A stretch of 64,000 bases of DNA, from NCBI RefSeq assembly GCF_040267685.1, contig NZ_CP158367.1, forward strand, positions 372,001 to 436,000, read 5' to 3'. Both the position numbers and the translations under genes were made by a program. The stretch's first letter is position 1; the number at the start of each line of letters is the position of its first letter. The notes below the pieces were generated by a model. The model was not told where the DNA came from. It did not search any database and saw only the letters and a list, made by a program, of their open reading frames with translations. Below, in pieces: positions 8,708-18,551 of this stretch. The DNA comes from Proteinivorax tanatarense (GTDB lineage Bacteria > Bacillota > Proteinivoracia > Proteinivoracales > Proteinivoracaceae).

Positions 8708-9796
8708 ATGTCTTCAACAGTACTATTGATTACTTATATAACCATAATTATTTTAAGCATAGCCAATGTAATTATTTTATTTTTTACACTTTTTAAGTTT
8801 TTTAATGATAAGTTGAAATATAATCGCTATGTTAAGGCTTATCAGGAAATGGAGCCCTCGGTTTTAGCATATGTTCAGAAGAGAAGGAATTTATCTAGAA
8901 AATTAAAAGGAAAAATCAAAGATAGTTATTATAAAAAAATTGTGTTGGACATCCTCTTAGATTATAGTCAAGAGAATAATAAAGATATATCCCATGTTTT
9001 TGAGGAGTTGGATTATCATACTTACCTTATAAATAAAGGTGAAAAAAAACTTACTTTTTCAATCATAAAAAAACTTGGCATTACAAGGAGTTTTTATGCT
9101 TATTCTATTTTAACTACAGGCACACAAGATAAAAATTTTGAAAAATGCTATGCATGTTATTATGCTATTTCACAACTAAACTTAAATCAAGAACAAAAAG
9201 AAAAGGTTTTAAATTCTTTGGTCTACTCGAATATACAAAGGGATAGAATTACAGAAATTGTAGAGAATTTAAAATTTACAACTGAACAGCTGGTAGCATT
9301 ATTAGAAGAGCAGACAACTGAGCTAGGTAAGGTAGTCCTAATTCGAAGCTTGAAAAGTTCATCGAACATAAAAGGATATGTTAAAAACTTTAGGATAGGT
9401 AACTATCTTTATGATGAATCTATGGAAGTTAGGATAGCGACAATAAACACTTTAGCCTTTATAGGAGACCCAGTTTTTTTGCCTTCCTTGAGGAGGCTGT
9501 ATTTTAAAGACAAAGCTTGGCAGGTAAGGGCTGCTATTGCTAAGGTAATGCATAGATTTTCGCATAGTGAAGCTATTGGTATTTCAACAGACATGGTAAA
9601 TGACAAATGGTGGTGGGTAAAATTTAATGCAATTGAGGGATTATCAAGGATGGGTGTTGAAGGGGTGGAGGCGTTAGTAGATGTTTCCCTAACAAGTTCT
9701 GACAAGCAAAGTGCTAACTTAGCATACTATATTCTAAACGCCAATAATGCAGTTTATAAAACTGTGAAAGGTTATTCGGTGAGTGACGATGAATGA
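8708..9796 (+). CDS. HEAT-repeat membrane-anchored protein
   Basis: A 362-residue protein with one N-terminal membrane helix (about 5-30) and a cytoplasmic, alpha-helical remainder. Residues about 210-350 show HEAT/PBS-type repeats: VRIATINTLAFIGDPVFLPSL, VRAAIAKVMHRFS and VKFNAIEGLSRMGVEGVEAL. Such proteins often act as scaffolds. The downstream glycosyltransferase start overlaps its stop codon, so the two are probably made together and may form one membrane complex. The ATG is preceded by TAGGAGAAGGAG. The exact partner is inferred from context. Confidence 0.85.
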   Translation: MSSTVLLITYITIIILSIANVIILFFTLFKFFNDKLKYNRYVKAYQEMEPSVLAYVQKRRNLSRKLKGKIKDSYYKKIVLDILLDYSQENNKDISHVFEELDYHTYLINKGEKKLTFSIIKKLGITRSFYAYSILTTGTQDKNFEKCYACYYAISQLNLNQEQKEKVLNSLVYSNIQRDRITEIVENLKFTTEQLVALLEEQTTELGKVVLIRSLKSSSNIKGYVKNFRIGNYLYDESMEVRIATINTLAFIGDPVFLPSLRRLYFKDKAWQVRAAIAKVMHRFSHSEAIGISTDMVNDKWWWVKFNAIEGLSRMGVEGVEALVDVSLTSSDKQSANLAYYILNANNAVYKTVKGYSVSDDE

Positions 9797-11186
9797 AATA
9801 ATAAAAAACATTATCTACTATTATAGCTTGGGAATGTTTCTTTATTTTTTGATAGTAAACTTATTATATATAATAGTTATAGTAATATCCTTAGATCGAT
9901 TAAAAAAGACTGTAAAAATTAACAGTGGTGATATAACTGCCGTTAGTGATTACACAAAACCAATTTCCATATTAGTTCCCGCATATAATGAACAAGCAAC
10001 CATAGTTAATAGTATTCAATCTCTCTTAGCACTTGATTATCCTCAGTTTGAGATCATTGTGGTAAACGATGGATCTAAAGATAGTACATTACATGAAGTT
10101 ATTTCCTATTATAACCTACGTAGAATTGACGTGGAGTTGAATAATCAAGTTCCTTCTGAACGAATACGTGGTGTTTACTCATCTTTTGATAGGCCTAACC
10201 TAGTAGTTGTAGATAAAGAAAACGGGGGTAAGGCAGATGCCTTAAATGCAGGTATTAACGTATCTAGGTTTCCCTTGTTTTGTGCTATTGATGCTGATAG
10301 CTTTATAGAAAGAAAAGCGTTGATAAAAGTTGCGAAACCATTTCTAAAATACCCAGAAACTATTGCTAGTGGAGGAATAGTTAGAATTGCTAATGGATGC
10401 AATATTGAAAATGGAAGGTTGATAAAAGCAAGCCTGCCTAAAAAAATGGTGGAAAGGTTTCAAGTTATTGAATATTTTAGGGCCTTTTTAACTAGTCGAG
10501 TGGGTTGGGAGTCGTTAAATTCACTTTTAATAATTTCTGGAGCTTTCGGACTATTTAGAAAGTCTGCTGTAATAAAAGTTGGTGGTTATAAAAAGACAAT
10601 CGGTGAAGATATGGAGTTAATTTTAAGGTTGCATAAAGCATATATTAAAGAAAAGATTCCATATAAGATAAGTTTTGCCTCTGACGCTGTTTGTTGGACC
10701 CAAGCACCAGACAATTTAAAAGGGCTAAAAAGTCAACGGATACGCTGGCATAGGGGGCTAATTGACAGTATGCTAAGGCACAAAGAGATGCTATTAAACC
10801 CTAGGTATGGAAAAGTTGGTATGTTATCCATGTCATACTTTTGCTTTGTTGAAATGCTAGGACCAGTGATAGAAATTTTAGGGTATATTGTATTAGGGAT
10901 GGCTATTTATTATGGAATTTTGAGCAACGTGGTGATATATATTTTTTTAATGGCATTTTTGTTTGGGGTGTTATTTTCGTATTCTGGAATATTACTTGAG
11001 CAGCTTTCTTATAAAAGATATAGAAGTATAGTCGATATATGTTCGCTGTTTTTTTATAGTTTATTTGAACAGGTAGGGTATAGACAAATAACAGTTTGGT
11101 GGAGATTTTCAGCTTTTTTAAATTTTAAAGAAGGAAGCAAGCAATGGGGAAGTATTCAAAGAAAATCATTTACAAAGGGGAGTTAG
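9789..11186 (+). CDS. Processive family 2 glycosyltransferase (PgaC/BcsA-like)
   Basis: A 465-residue inner-membrane synthase: one N-terminal helix, a cytoplasmic GT2 domain (about 50-330) and a cluster of C-terminal helices. Family residues are present: SILVPAYNEQ, VVNDGSKD, AIDADS (DxD), GEDMEL and the QxxRW-type motif SQRIRWHRG, which marks processive polysaccharide synthases. The polymer could be poly-N-acetylglucosamine, a glucan or hyaluronan-like; the sequence does not settle which. GTG at 9783 and ATG at 9789 are both possible; ATG is chosen, overlapping the HEAT gene by eight bases. Control by the cyclase at the head of the operon is plausible, but no PilZ domain is encoded nearby. 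Confidence 0.93.
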   Translation: MNEIIKNIIYYYSLGMFLYFLIVNLLYIIVIVISLDRLKKTVKINSGDITAVSDYTKPISILVPAYNEQATIVNSIQSLLALDYPQFEIIVVNDGSKDSTLHEVISYYNLRRIDVELNNQVPSERIRGVYSSFDRPNLVVVDKENGGKADALNAGINVSRFPLFCAIDADSFIERKALIKVAKPFLKYPETIASGGIVRIANGCNIENGRLIKASLPKKMVERFQVIEYFRAFLTSRVGWESLNSLLIISGAFGLFRKSAVIKVGGYKKTIGEDMELILRLHKAYIKEKIPYKISFASDAVCWTQAPDNLKGLKSQRIRWHRGLIDSMLRHKEMLLNPRYGKVGMLSMSYFCFVEMLGPVIEILGYIVLGMAIYYGILSNVVIYIFLMAFLFGVLFSYSGILLEQLSYKRYRSIVDICSLFFYSLFEQVGYRQITVWWRFSAFLNFKEGSKQWGSIQRKSFTKGS

Positions 11187-11188
11187 CT

Positions 11189-11635
11189 TTGGAGCTAAAA
11201 GATTGCTTAAAACACTTTATTCAATTGGAATTGAAGGCGGCAAAGTTTTATGAAGAAATTGCAAAGAATAACAAAGGGGAGATAGCACAAGTTGCAAAAA
11301 AATTTCAAAAAGAAGAAACTTCCCATGCCCAAAAATTAAAGGAGTTATTGACTACCGCAGAACTTGTTATGGATTCAACCATTAATAAAGAGGTTTTATT
11401 AATGTCCCAATATGGAATAGACGTTAACCTATTTGGAAAAGAACTTAAGGTAGATACAAGGAAACAACTTTTTACATTTGCGTTACAAGCTGAAAAAGAC
11501 TCTATACTAATGTATCAAGAATTAGTTAGTCAAGTCCCTAAGAATTCTAAGCCATACCGTTTGTTTAGTGATTTAATAAAGGAAGAGAGAGGACATATGT
11601 TTTTTATATTAAAACAACTTCATGAATTAAGTTAA
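11189..11635 (+). CDS. Ferritin-like/rubrerythrin-type diiron protein
   Basis: A 148-residue four-helix protein. Two half-repeats each carry a Glu on the first helix (LELKAAKFYEEI and LQAEKDSILMYQEL) and an ExxH on the second (EETSHAQ and EERGH), as expected for a diiron site in rubrerythrin-type peroxidases. The C-terminal rubredoxin domain of classical rubrerythrins is absent. A frame starting at 11144 would overlap the glycosyltransferase by 43 bases. TTG at 11189, six bases after AAAGGGGAG, fits better and starts just after the previous stop. Its role in a polysaccharide operon is unclear; oxidative protection is inferred. Confidence 0.85.
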   Translation: MELKDCLKHFIQLELKAAKFYEEIAKNNKGEIAQVAKKFQKEETSHAQKLKELLTTAELVMDSTINKEVLLMSQYGIDVNLFGKELKVDTRKQLFTFALQAEKDSILMYQELVSQVPKNSKPYRLFSDLIKEERGHMFFILKQLHELS

Positions 11636-11849
11636 GTTTTTTATAAAGGTTAAAAATAGGCTTAGTAAGAATCCTTAAGATATAGGGAGACAAGAAGTTA
11701 TAATATTCATTCTTTATGATAGGTAAGTGAAAAATAAAAACTATTACTATGATGAGATTCATGAAAGCTTCAGTCAAGCTGAGGTTACAAGATTACTCTT
11801 ACAATTTACTGTAATCATAAAGATAAAGGCTAGTAAAAAACATGATAAC

Positions 11850-11894
11850 AAAACGAAAAATCAGCGGGCCTTTTCCCCGCTGATTTTTCGTTTT
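11850..11894. terminator. Bidirectional intrinsic terminator
   Basis: A near-perfect hairpin of about 19 base pairs has AAAACGAAAAATCAGCGGG as its left arm. A-rich and T-rich flanks let it work for both converging transcripts: the polysaccharide operon from the left and the flavoprotein gene from the right. Confidence 0.9.
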
Positions 11895-11937
11895 GTTTAG
11901 AAAGTTTTAATGCCTAGGCTTTACTCCACCGCCAGAG

Positions 11938-13362
11938 TTATTTCTGTAAAGTTGCAGCATTTTCACCTGCTATTCTGCCATAGACAATAGCATCTAACAA
12001 GGAATTTCCCCCCAATCTATTTAAACCATGGATACCTCCAGTCGCCTCTCCAGCAGCAAACAGGCCTGGAATTGGGGAGTCATTATCTCCTATAACTTGT
12101 GCCTGTGGGTTAATCATCACCCCTCCCATACAATAATGGACTCCTGGTATGACCTGTATAGCGTAAAAAGGGCCTTCTGATAAAGGGGTATTTAAAGATT
12201 GTCTATTGAAATCTTTATCATTATTTCTTTGGATAAAGCTGTTATATCGGTCTAGCGTGTTAGAAAGAGCGGATGGGTCTACTCTTATTTTATTTGCCAG
12301 CCCTTCAATGGTATCAGAGGTTAGTATTATGTTCATGTCTATATAGTCGTCGCTGGCAGCGAGAGTTTGGCGGATATTTTCATTAAATATTAAGTATACT
12401 TCGCGGTCAGGTTGTGCTAGGAGAACTTCACTAAGATAGTCTCTGTTTTTCATTTCATCTGCAAATCTAACTCCTTGATTATTTACTAATATACCACCAT
12501 TACCACGTATAGCTTCCGTGATTAACATGCCGTACCTAGGTGAGACAGTAGGATGAGTTTGTATATACTCCATGTCAGTAAGCTGTGCATCTATTTGAGC
12601 AGCTAACTCAATGAAATCACCGGTAGCGCTAGGGCTATTAGTGGTATGATACCCTTTTAAGTTTTGGTTATAATAAACAAAAAGTTCACTACTACCCCCG
12701 AATCCTCCTGTTGCTATTACAACACTTTTACATCTTATTGTATAAACTCTTCCTGTTTTGTCTATAGCCTTTACTTCCTTTGCTTTACCTTCTCTATCTA
12801 ATATAATTTCTATTGCTTTATGTTCCAGTTTTAAATCTACATTTGATTTTTTTATGGCACTACTAAGTGTTTTTACTACCTCATTACCTATAGGCTGCCC
12901 ACCTGAGGGTCTGTGAGTTCTTGGCTTGGTATGACCTGCTAAAATGCCAACATCACTCAAATCTGCTCCTAGGTCACTAAGCCAATTTATGGCATCAGCA
13001 CTGTGGTCGATTAAAACCTCTATCATTTCAACAGAATTTAACCCATGCCCTGATTCCAAAATATCATTTAAAAAAATCTCCTTGCCATCTTTAATATCTC
13101 TATCTTTTTGCTGTGGAGTAAGTACTGCATTCATTCCTGCTGTTGCACGAACAGTATTGCCACCCACATAAGGCATTTTTTCTAATAAAACTACTGAAGC
13201 TCCTTGTTTTTCAGCTTCTAGGGCGGCACTCATACCACCAGCCCCTGCACCTATAACTACTACATCAACTTCAGTAACTGGTTCAAATAAAAACCAGTAC
13301 GCTAAAGAAATGGGTATTAAAAGTAATATTAAAGTAATTATAACAATTTTGGTTTTAGTCAT
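11938..13362 (-). CDS. Membrane-anchored fumarate-reductase-type flavoprotein
   Basis: A 474-residue FAD protein of the fumarate reductase/flavocytochrome c family. An N-terminal membrane helix (about 5-25) precedes the FAD-binding VVVIGAGAGGMSAA. Active-site elements are present: HPTVSPR, TEAIRGNGG (the proton-donating Arg in homologues) and GLNRLGGNSL. No heme motif or FMN-binding domain is present, so an outside electron donor is needed. Homologues reduce fumarate or related enoates, sometimes urocanate or acrylates. The gene lies immediately downstream of a CitB-type response regulator on the same strand, suggesting dicarboxylate-type induction, though that sensor is damaged. Exact substrate unknown. 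Confidence 0.88.
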   Translation of the reverse strand: MTKTKIVIITLILLLIPISLAYWFLFEPVTEVDVVVIGAGAGGMSAALEAEKQGASVVLLEKMPYVGGNTVRATAGMNAVLTPQQKDRDIKDGKEIFLNDILESGHGLNSVEMIEVLIDHSADAINWLSDLGADLSDVGILAGHTKPRTHRPSGGQPIGNEVVKTLSSAIKKSNVDLKLEHKAIEIILDREGKAKEVKAIDKTGRVYTIRCKSVVIATGGFGGSSELFVYYNQNLKGYHTTNSPSATGDFIELAAQIDAQLTDMEYIQTHPTVSPRYGMLITEAIRGNGGILVNNQGVRFADEMKNRDYLSEVLLAQPDREVYLIFNENIRQTLAASDDYIDMNIILTSDTIEGLANKIRVDPSALSNTLDRYNSFIQRNNDKDFNRQSLNTPLSEGPFYAIQVIPGVHYCMGGVMINPQAQVIGDNDSPIPGLFAAGEATGGIHGLNRLGGNSLLDAIVYGRIAGENAATLQK

Positions 13363-13365
13363 TAT

Positions 13366-14037
13366 TTAATCTTCTCCAATCCACAAGTAAGTTTTTTGTG
13401 GTCTACCTACTTTACCATAGTTGAATTCTTCTTTTACGAGATTTTTTTCTGCCATGTGTTCTAAATAACGTCTAACAGTAACTCTAGCTAGTTCGGTGGC
13501 ATTACTTATTTGTTGAGCGGTCATGGGCCTATCTTGATGTTTTATAAACTTTTTAATGGATTGGTATGTGGAAATATTTATCCCTTTTTCTTGAACCATT
13601 TCCTTGTTATCAGTTTTTTGGACCCATAGATCAAGGGTATCTTGAGTTATCTTTTGGCCACTTTTTAATTTTTGTCGTCGACCAATAGCATTAGTTAACG
13701 CTTGTTTAAATCTATCAAAATTAAAAGGCTTAATGATATAATCAATAGCCCCTAAGCGTAACACCATTTCTATAGTTTCGGCGCTATTGTCTGCTGTTAT
13801 TAAAATTACATCAACATTAAAATCATTTTCTCTAACCCATTTTAGCAATGTGGGGCCATTGACATCTCCCAAATATATATCTAATAAGATTATATCTAAA
13901 TTGTTATTTGCAACTACTTCTTTTGCACTTTCAACATTACTTGTTTCATATACTTCATAACTAGAATTTATTTTTTTTACAAAACCCATATTGATGTTTC
14001 TCACCATTGGATCATCTTCAACAATCAAAATCTTCAA
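13366..14037 (-). CDS. CitB/DcuR-type response regulator
   Basis: A 223-residue transcription factor. The receiver (1-120) has ILIVEDDPMV, phospho-acceptor Asp in IILLDIYLG and Lys in IIKPFN. A C-terminal winged-helix region (about 150-215) has TAQQISNATELARVTVRRYLEHM, typical of regulators partnered with citrate- or C4-dicarboxylate-sensing kinases. It sits one base from the kinase gene upstream and four bases from the flavoprotein gene downstream, so the three form an operon. With the kinase disrupted, the regulator may be unphosphorylated or fed by another kinase. Confidence 0.92.
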   Translation of the reverse strand: MKILIVEDDPMVRNINMGFVKKINSSYEVYETSNVESAKEVVANNNLDIILLDIYLGDVNGPTLLKWVRENDFNVDVILITADNSAETIEMVLRLGAIDYIIKPFNFDRFKQALTNAIGRRQKLKSGQKITQDTLDLWVQKTDNKEMVQEKGINISTYQSIKKFIKHQDRPMTAQQISNATELARVTVRRYLEHMAEKNLVKEEFNYGKVGRPQKTYLWIGED

Positions 14038-14038
14038 G

Positions 14039-15324
14039 TTAAACTTCCTTTCTTTTCATTGGTAAACTTACTTTTACACATAAGCCTTCCTGACTTTTAA
14101 ACTCTATATGCCCGTTTAGATATTCTACGATAGTTTTAACTATATATAGTCCATAACCTCGATCTTCTCCTTTTGTGCTAAATCCCTTTTTAAAACAATT
14201 TCTTAAGGAGTCATCATTCATTCCAGGGCCATTATCCCAAACAGTTATGGCGAATTGTTCATTATCTTGGTACATATCCAGATAAATCTTACCGCCGTCT
14301 TCTTTTGCTAATGCATCCATAGCATTATCGATTAAATTACCAATAATAGAAGTTATATCTTCTTCTAATGCCCCTTCAGGAATTTTACTGATATGGGCTT
14401 CTTCATCAATTATTAAATCTATTTTTCGCTCCGCTCCTTTTGAGTGTTTAGCTAAAATAAGTCCTGCTATTGCAGGAACCTTTATACGTTGGTTGAGGGC
14501 GTCTACTATTGCTTTTCTGGCTTGTGTTATTTTTTCTATATAATTTAGCGCAGACTGATGTTCATTTAGTTGGATTAAACCAGTTATGGTGTGCAATTTA
14601 TTCATAAATTCATGGTTTTGTGCCCTAAGTGCTTGGGTCATTTGTTTCATATTAGTTAGCTCTTCAGCCCGTTGACGCACTAAACTCATGTCTTCTATTT
14701 TATATAAAAATCCTAGCCGCTCATTGACTTCCCGTAAATCAACTACGTTTACCTTAACTATTTTATTTTCACTAACCCGCCATTCTTCTTCATTTTTGAG
14801 GGAAGTTTTTTAAATAGTTTAAAAACAGGCAGGTTAGTTATTTTCATGCCGAGCTTTAAGTTAGGAATTTCTAAAAGAGATTTTGCATTTTCGTTGACTA
14901 ATAAAATTTCTCCTATATGGTTAGTTGCTACAATGCCTTCACCAATATATTCCAAAACAGTTTCTTGCTGATTTAATAAAAGTGCTATCGCTTCAGGCTC
15001 TAAATTGTACATATTCTTTTTGATATTTTTAGACAGACTATAGGCAATAATAACACCTAAAAACACTGCTAAAACAGAAAACATAACTAACCGAAAAGCG
15101 TGACCTTTTATAGTTTGTAGAATCCTGCCATTATACATACTGACTATAGCTACCCCACTTTGTATACCATCGGTATATATGGGCACATATGCTTCTACCA
15201 TTGCATCTTTATATAAGCTATAATGATACATAGGTGCTGTAACTAAGGGGTCTAACTTTGTGTCTCCCTCTTGGTAATAGGTATTTACTTTTTCTGGTAT
15301 TGGGTGGGCAAAATACCTGCCCCA
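14039..15324 (-). pseudogene. CitA/DcuS-type sensor kinase, frameshifted and truncated
   Basis: Two frames together make one kinase. The 5' part (from 15324) encodes the end of a sensor region, a membrane helix (FRLVMFSVLAVFLGVIIAYS) and a PAS domain (TNHIGEILLVNENAKSLLEI). The 3' part encodes the transmitter: LRAQNHEFMNKLHTITGLIQL-like H-box with phospho-accepting His, N-box GNLIDNAMDAL, DNGPGMN and GYGLYIVK. They are joined by a one-base loss in an A-run near 14796-14800; adding one A gives continuous KNEEEWRVSEN. The first helix and most of the external ligand domain are missing, with a stop just upstream at 15325-15327. The frameshift could be an assembly error; the truncation looks real. 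Confidence 0.85.
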
Positions 15325-15335
15325 TCATACTTTAA

Positions 15336-16016
15336 CGAAACACTACTAAACAATACATCAAGATTCATTGTTGTTACACTGGGACCTTATGGTATCTTGT
15401 GATTTTGTTAGCTATCCAGGCTGTAGTTTTTTATTTTAATCTAAACGGGTACGAAGCTAACTTAGATTTTATGGCTCTTATTAGTCAACCTTCTATGGCT
15501 TATATGTTTGTTATAGGAATACTAGTGTTTTTGAACTATTTTGGATATTTTGTAAAGAATGGTGTGACCCGAAGGGATTATTTTATCGGTTCAGCGATAG
15601 CAGCAGGGGGAGTAGCCTTTTCTATTAATATTATTGGGGCTATTACAACTGTAATAATCTATATGGTAGGGGCTTTGCTTAATTCATGGGAAATGGATAT
15701 GATAGATCCTTTTTTAAAAACAAAACAAGTTATATCTCTTAGCTTAATTCTTTATGGGTACTATATAGCTGGCTGGATTGTGGCTGCAGGTTTCTATGGT
15801 TTTAGTAGATGGTACAAATCAGCATCTATAGCAATAGCTGTTCTGTATGCTGGGATAATAAATTTAATATGGAAAGGTGAGATGACGATTCAAAACTTAT
15901 ATTTTAGATTAGATTTACCCCCGATGATAGCAATAATTCTGGTTATAATTATGATAGTTTTAGGATTAACTTTAATACGAAAAGCAACTAAACAGATGCC
16001 TGTAAAAATTGATTAA
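15336..16016 (+). pseudogene. ABC-2-type membrane permease, N-terminally truncated
   Basis: A hydrophobic frame with about six membrane helices. The listed start at 15399 (GTG, no ribosome binding site) is internal, because in-frame sequence upstream (QYIKIHCCYTGTLWYLV) looks like the natural membrane-proximal N-terminus of ABC-2 permeases. The frame closes at 15333-15335 with no proper start. This end abuts the truncated end of the divergent sensor kinase, so both were probably cut by one deletion. No cognate ATPase gene remains beside it. The family assignment is moderate, from topology and general resemblance. Confidence 0.6.
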
Positions 16017-16356
16017 AATGTGACAAGGCATATTACAACAAAGTGAAATAAGATGATACATTTTCGCGCTACAAGTCACTATCATAAAAAAAGATAAACA
16101 TAATAAGTACTTGATGCTTAAGGTTCATGTTAGTGGTCTAAAGACGGTGTCGAGCTAGGGGAAAGCTCAAATTATATAAAAATTTTCTTTATATATGCAG
16201 AGTAGGTGTGAACGCCCAAATCCACACACCAAACATATGTTTTGTGAAATATGTCATGATTTAAGTGAGTTATATCCCTATTATATTGTTTAAGTCTTTA
16301 GTATGATAATAATGCAGGACTTAATAACTATAATAAATAATCAACGTGAGGTGAAA
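16017..16356. other. Intergenic region, small hairpins only
   Basis: Two hairpins are visible: GAGCT/AGCTC near 16151-16167 and GGTGTG/CACACC near 16205-16231. The second may weakly terminate transcription. No riboswitch class or coding sequence recognised. Confidence 0.4.
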
Positions 16357-17328
16357 ATGATGAGCAAGAAAAAAATAATTAAAGGGATTTTGATTGGGGT
16401 TCCGGTTTTGTTAGTTTTGGGTATAACTTTGATAGTTGTAAGCAGTTATGTCGAACATAGAAGGTTAGTGGAGCAGGAAAAAGCACAATACCCTGCTCCT
16501 GGTAATCTTGTGGATGTGAACAATGATGGTAATAAGTTGCATGTGTATACAGAAGGGGAAGGGGATGAAACACTTGTATTTATGTCGGGGCTTGGTACTA
16601 GCTCTCCAGTATATGATTTCCAGGTACTTTATAACCAATTATCAACTGACTATCGAATTGCTGTAGTAGAGAGGGCTGGTTACGGTTGGAGCGATATTAC
16701 AACTAGCCCTAGAGATATTGATACTGTGTTAGAAGAAACTCGTACTGCTTTGCAGCTATCTGGAGAAAGTCCTCCTTATATTCTGTATCCACATTCTTTG
16801 TCCGGGCTAGAAGCAATATATTGGGCTAACCTGCATCCAGAAGAAATCAAAGCTATTGTTGGTTTAGATTCTCTTGTGCCAGAGTATTATGAGCAAACTA
16901 AGGAAGAACCTTCTCTTTCCCGTGTTATTGGTTTTATGACACGTAGTGGCCTTGTGCGAAATCAGCCAGAAGTTTTTGATAATAGTTTTCCAGCAATGGA
17001 AAAAGGACACTTAACGGAAGAGGAAGCTAAGGTTGCTAGAACTATTTTTTATCGTCGAGTACAAACGGAAAATATGTGGGAAGAATCAGATATGTTGCTA
17101 ACTAACTCTAAAAAAGTTGCTGGCCAAGGGAAACCTGATGTGCCTTTTTATATATTTATTTCTGAAGAAAATGAAGATGCGTACTGGAAGAAAAGTCTAG
17201 TTTCGTATGCTGAAACAACTGGTGGAGAACATTTCATATTAGATGGTGGACATTATATTCACCTCGATAGGCCTGAATTCATTGCAGAAAAGAGCAGAGA
17301 GATAATTAAAAAAATTAATGAAAATTAA
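16357..17328 (+). CDS. Membrane-anchored alpha/beta hydrolase
   Basis: A 323-residue protein with an N-terminal membrane helix (about 8-30) and an extracytoplasmic alpha/beta-hydrolase domain. The nucleophile elbow reads PHSLSG, with Pro in place of the usual first Gly, as in several Firmicute homologues. The oxyanion loop region is FMSGLGTSSP and the catalytic His lies in GGHYIHLDRPE. ATG at 16357 follows GTGAGGTG; upstream in-frame codons lack a binding site. No neighbour suggests a substrate. It stands alone between two non-coding stretches. Confidence 0.88.
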   Translation: MMSKKKIIKGILIGVPVLLVLGITLIVVSSYVEHRRLVEQEKAQYPAPGNLVDVNNDGNKLHVYTEGEGDETLVFMSGLGTSSPVYDFQVLYNQLSTDYRIAVVERAGYGWSDITTSPRDIDTVLEETRTALQLSGESPPYILYPHSLSGLEAIYWANLHPEEIKAIVGLDSLVPEYYEQTKEEPSLSRVIGFMTRSGLVRNQPEVFDNSFPAMEKGHLTEEEAKVARTIFYRRVQTENMWEESDMLLTNSKKVAGQGKPDVPFYIFISEENEDAYWKKSLVSYAETTGGEHFILDGGHYIHLDRPEFIAEKSREIIKKINEN

Positions 17329-17780
17329 ATAAAAGCTTGTTACTTCTTTAGAATAAAAAAAGAAGATTGTATGGATTTTCAGCTAAAGTATTAAGTAAGT
17401 GTAAGACATAAACTACACCTACTACAAAATATAGTAATTGAGGCTATAACCAAAATATTATATAAGTATTTAAGGCTACAAATGTTACAAGAATGATGGA
17501 ATATAGTTGCACCAAAAAACAAAAGTTCTTTTCAATTATCGAATTTTGATGTGAACCTGGCTAGAGTTGTTGTCTAGTTTCGCTCTTAACTCGTATAACG
17601 GTATGTTTTAAAAGTTTAAAGAAAAACTTGATTTAGAATAGCTCTTAAGATATAAATTTTTAATTAGGCCAAAATAATTTTAAAAAATTGATATAAATCA
17701 TCTATTTTTATGTTATTATTTTATTAGGTAAACTGCGATAATGGGAATGAACATTATGAAAACTAAAGGGGGTATGCTAA
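17329..17780. other. Intergenic region, nothing recognised
   Basis: About 450 AT-rich bases with no coding frame, strong hairpin or known RNA motif visible. The 3' part presumably holds the promoter of the following lipoprotein gene. Confidence 0.45.
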
Positions 17781-18305
17781 ATGAAAAAGAAGTTTACTTG
17801 TATCTTAGTATTGTTAATATTTGCATTTGCTTTAACTGGTTGCGGAGAGTCTTCAGATGAAATTGAAGAAGAAGAGTATGCTAGAAAGGTTAATGGGTTA
17901 ATTCGTGAATTTGTAACTGTTAAAACAGAATTTGAGAATTTCTTTGATGGCTTTGACCAAAACCTTGTAAATAATTTAAATAATTTACGGGGTAATAAAT
18001 GGGTGGAAGAAATCGAAGAAACTATGGATGATGTTGCTGAGATAATCAATAAAATCACTAACTTAGAAGCACCTAAAGCAGTTCAGGAGCTACATAATGA
18101 ACTAGTTTATGTGTTGGAAAATCTCGAAGAAGCTAAAAATGATATTATTAATAGTTACGAAGAAAGGGATATGAGAACATTTGCAAGTTCTTTGCAAAAC
18201 TATCAAAGGCTGCTTGGTGATTTACTAGAAGTTACAGAAGGCATACAATCACTATTGCCAGAATCTGAAAGAACAGATTTTGAATCAGATCTTGATTCCA
18301 AATAA
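17781..18305 (+). CDS. Small lipoprotein of unknown function
   Basis: A 174-residue exported protein. It has a type II signal peptide with lipobox LTGC (residues 18-21), so Cys21 should be lipidated and the protein held at the outer face of the membrane. The mature part is acidic and almost entirely helical, with heptad-like stretches, and resembles other uncharacterised Firmicute lipoproteins. No catalytic motif is visible. The ATG follows AAAGGGGGT. Monocistronic, with a terminator immediately downstream. Confidence 0.85.
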   Translation: MKKKFTCILVLLIFAFALTGCGESSDEIEEEEYARKVNGLIREFVTVKTEFENFFDGFDQNLVNNLNNLRGNKWVEEIEETMDDVAEIINKITNLEAPKAVQELHNELVYVLENLEEAKNDIINSYEERDMRTFASSLQNYQRLLGDLLEVTEGIQSLLPESERTDFESDLDSK

Positions 18306-18339
18306 TAAAAAATCCCCTTTTTTATAAGGGGATTTTTTA
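18306..18339 (+). terminator. Intrinsic terminator after the lipoprotein gene
   Basis: AAAATCCCC pairs with GGGGATTTT and is followed by T residues. Confidence 0.92.
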
Positions 18340-18551
18340 TTCCCCAATTTAAGGCGTTTGTAGATTTACCCTTATGTTTAAATCAAAGGGCTGAAAAAAG
18401 TGGCTTTAGATGAGTATTAGCTTAAGTATTAACAGCATTATTAGGGAAAACCTATATTAAATAGGATACTTTTAGAAGGGATAATTGCGAAAGATGTCGA
18501 AGTGAATACATTAATATAAACTTATGCTCAAAGTTTACAGGGGGAAGTATA

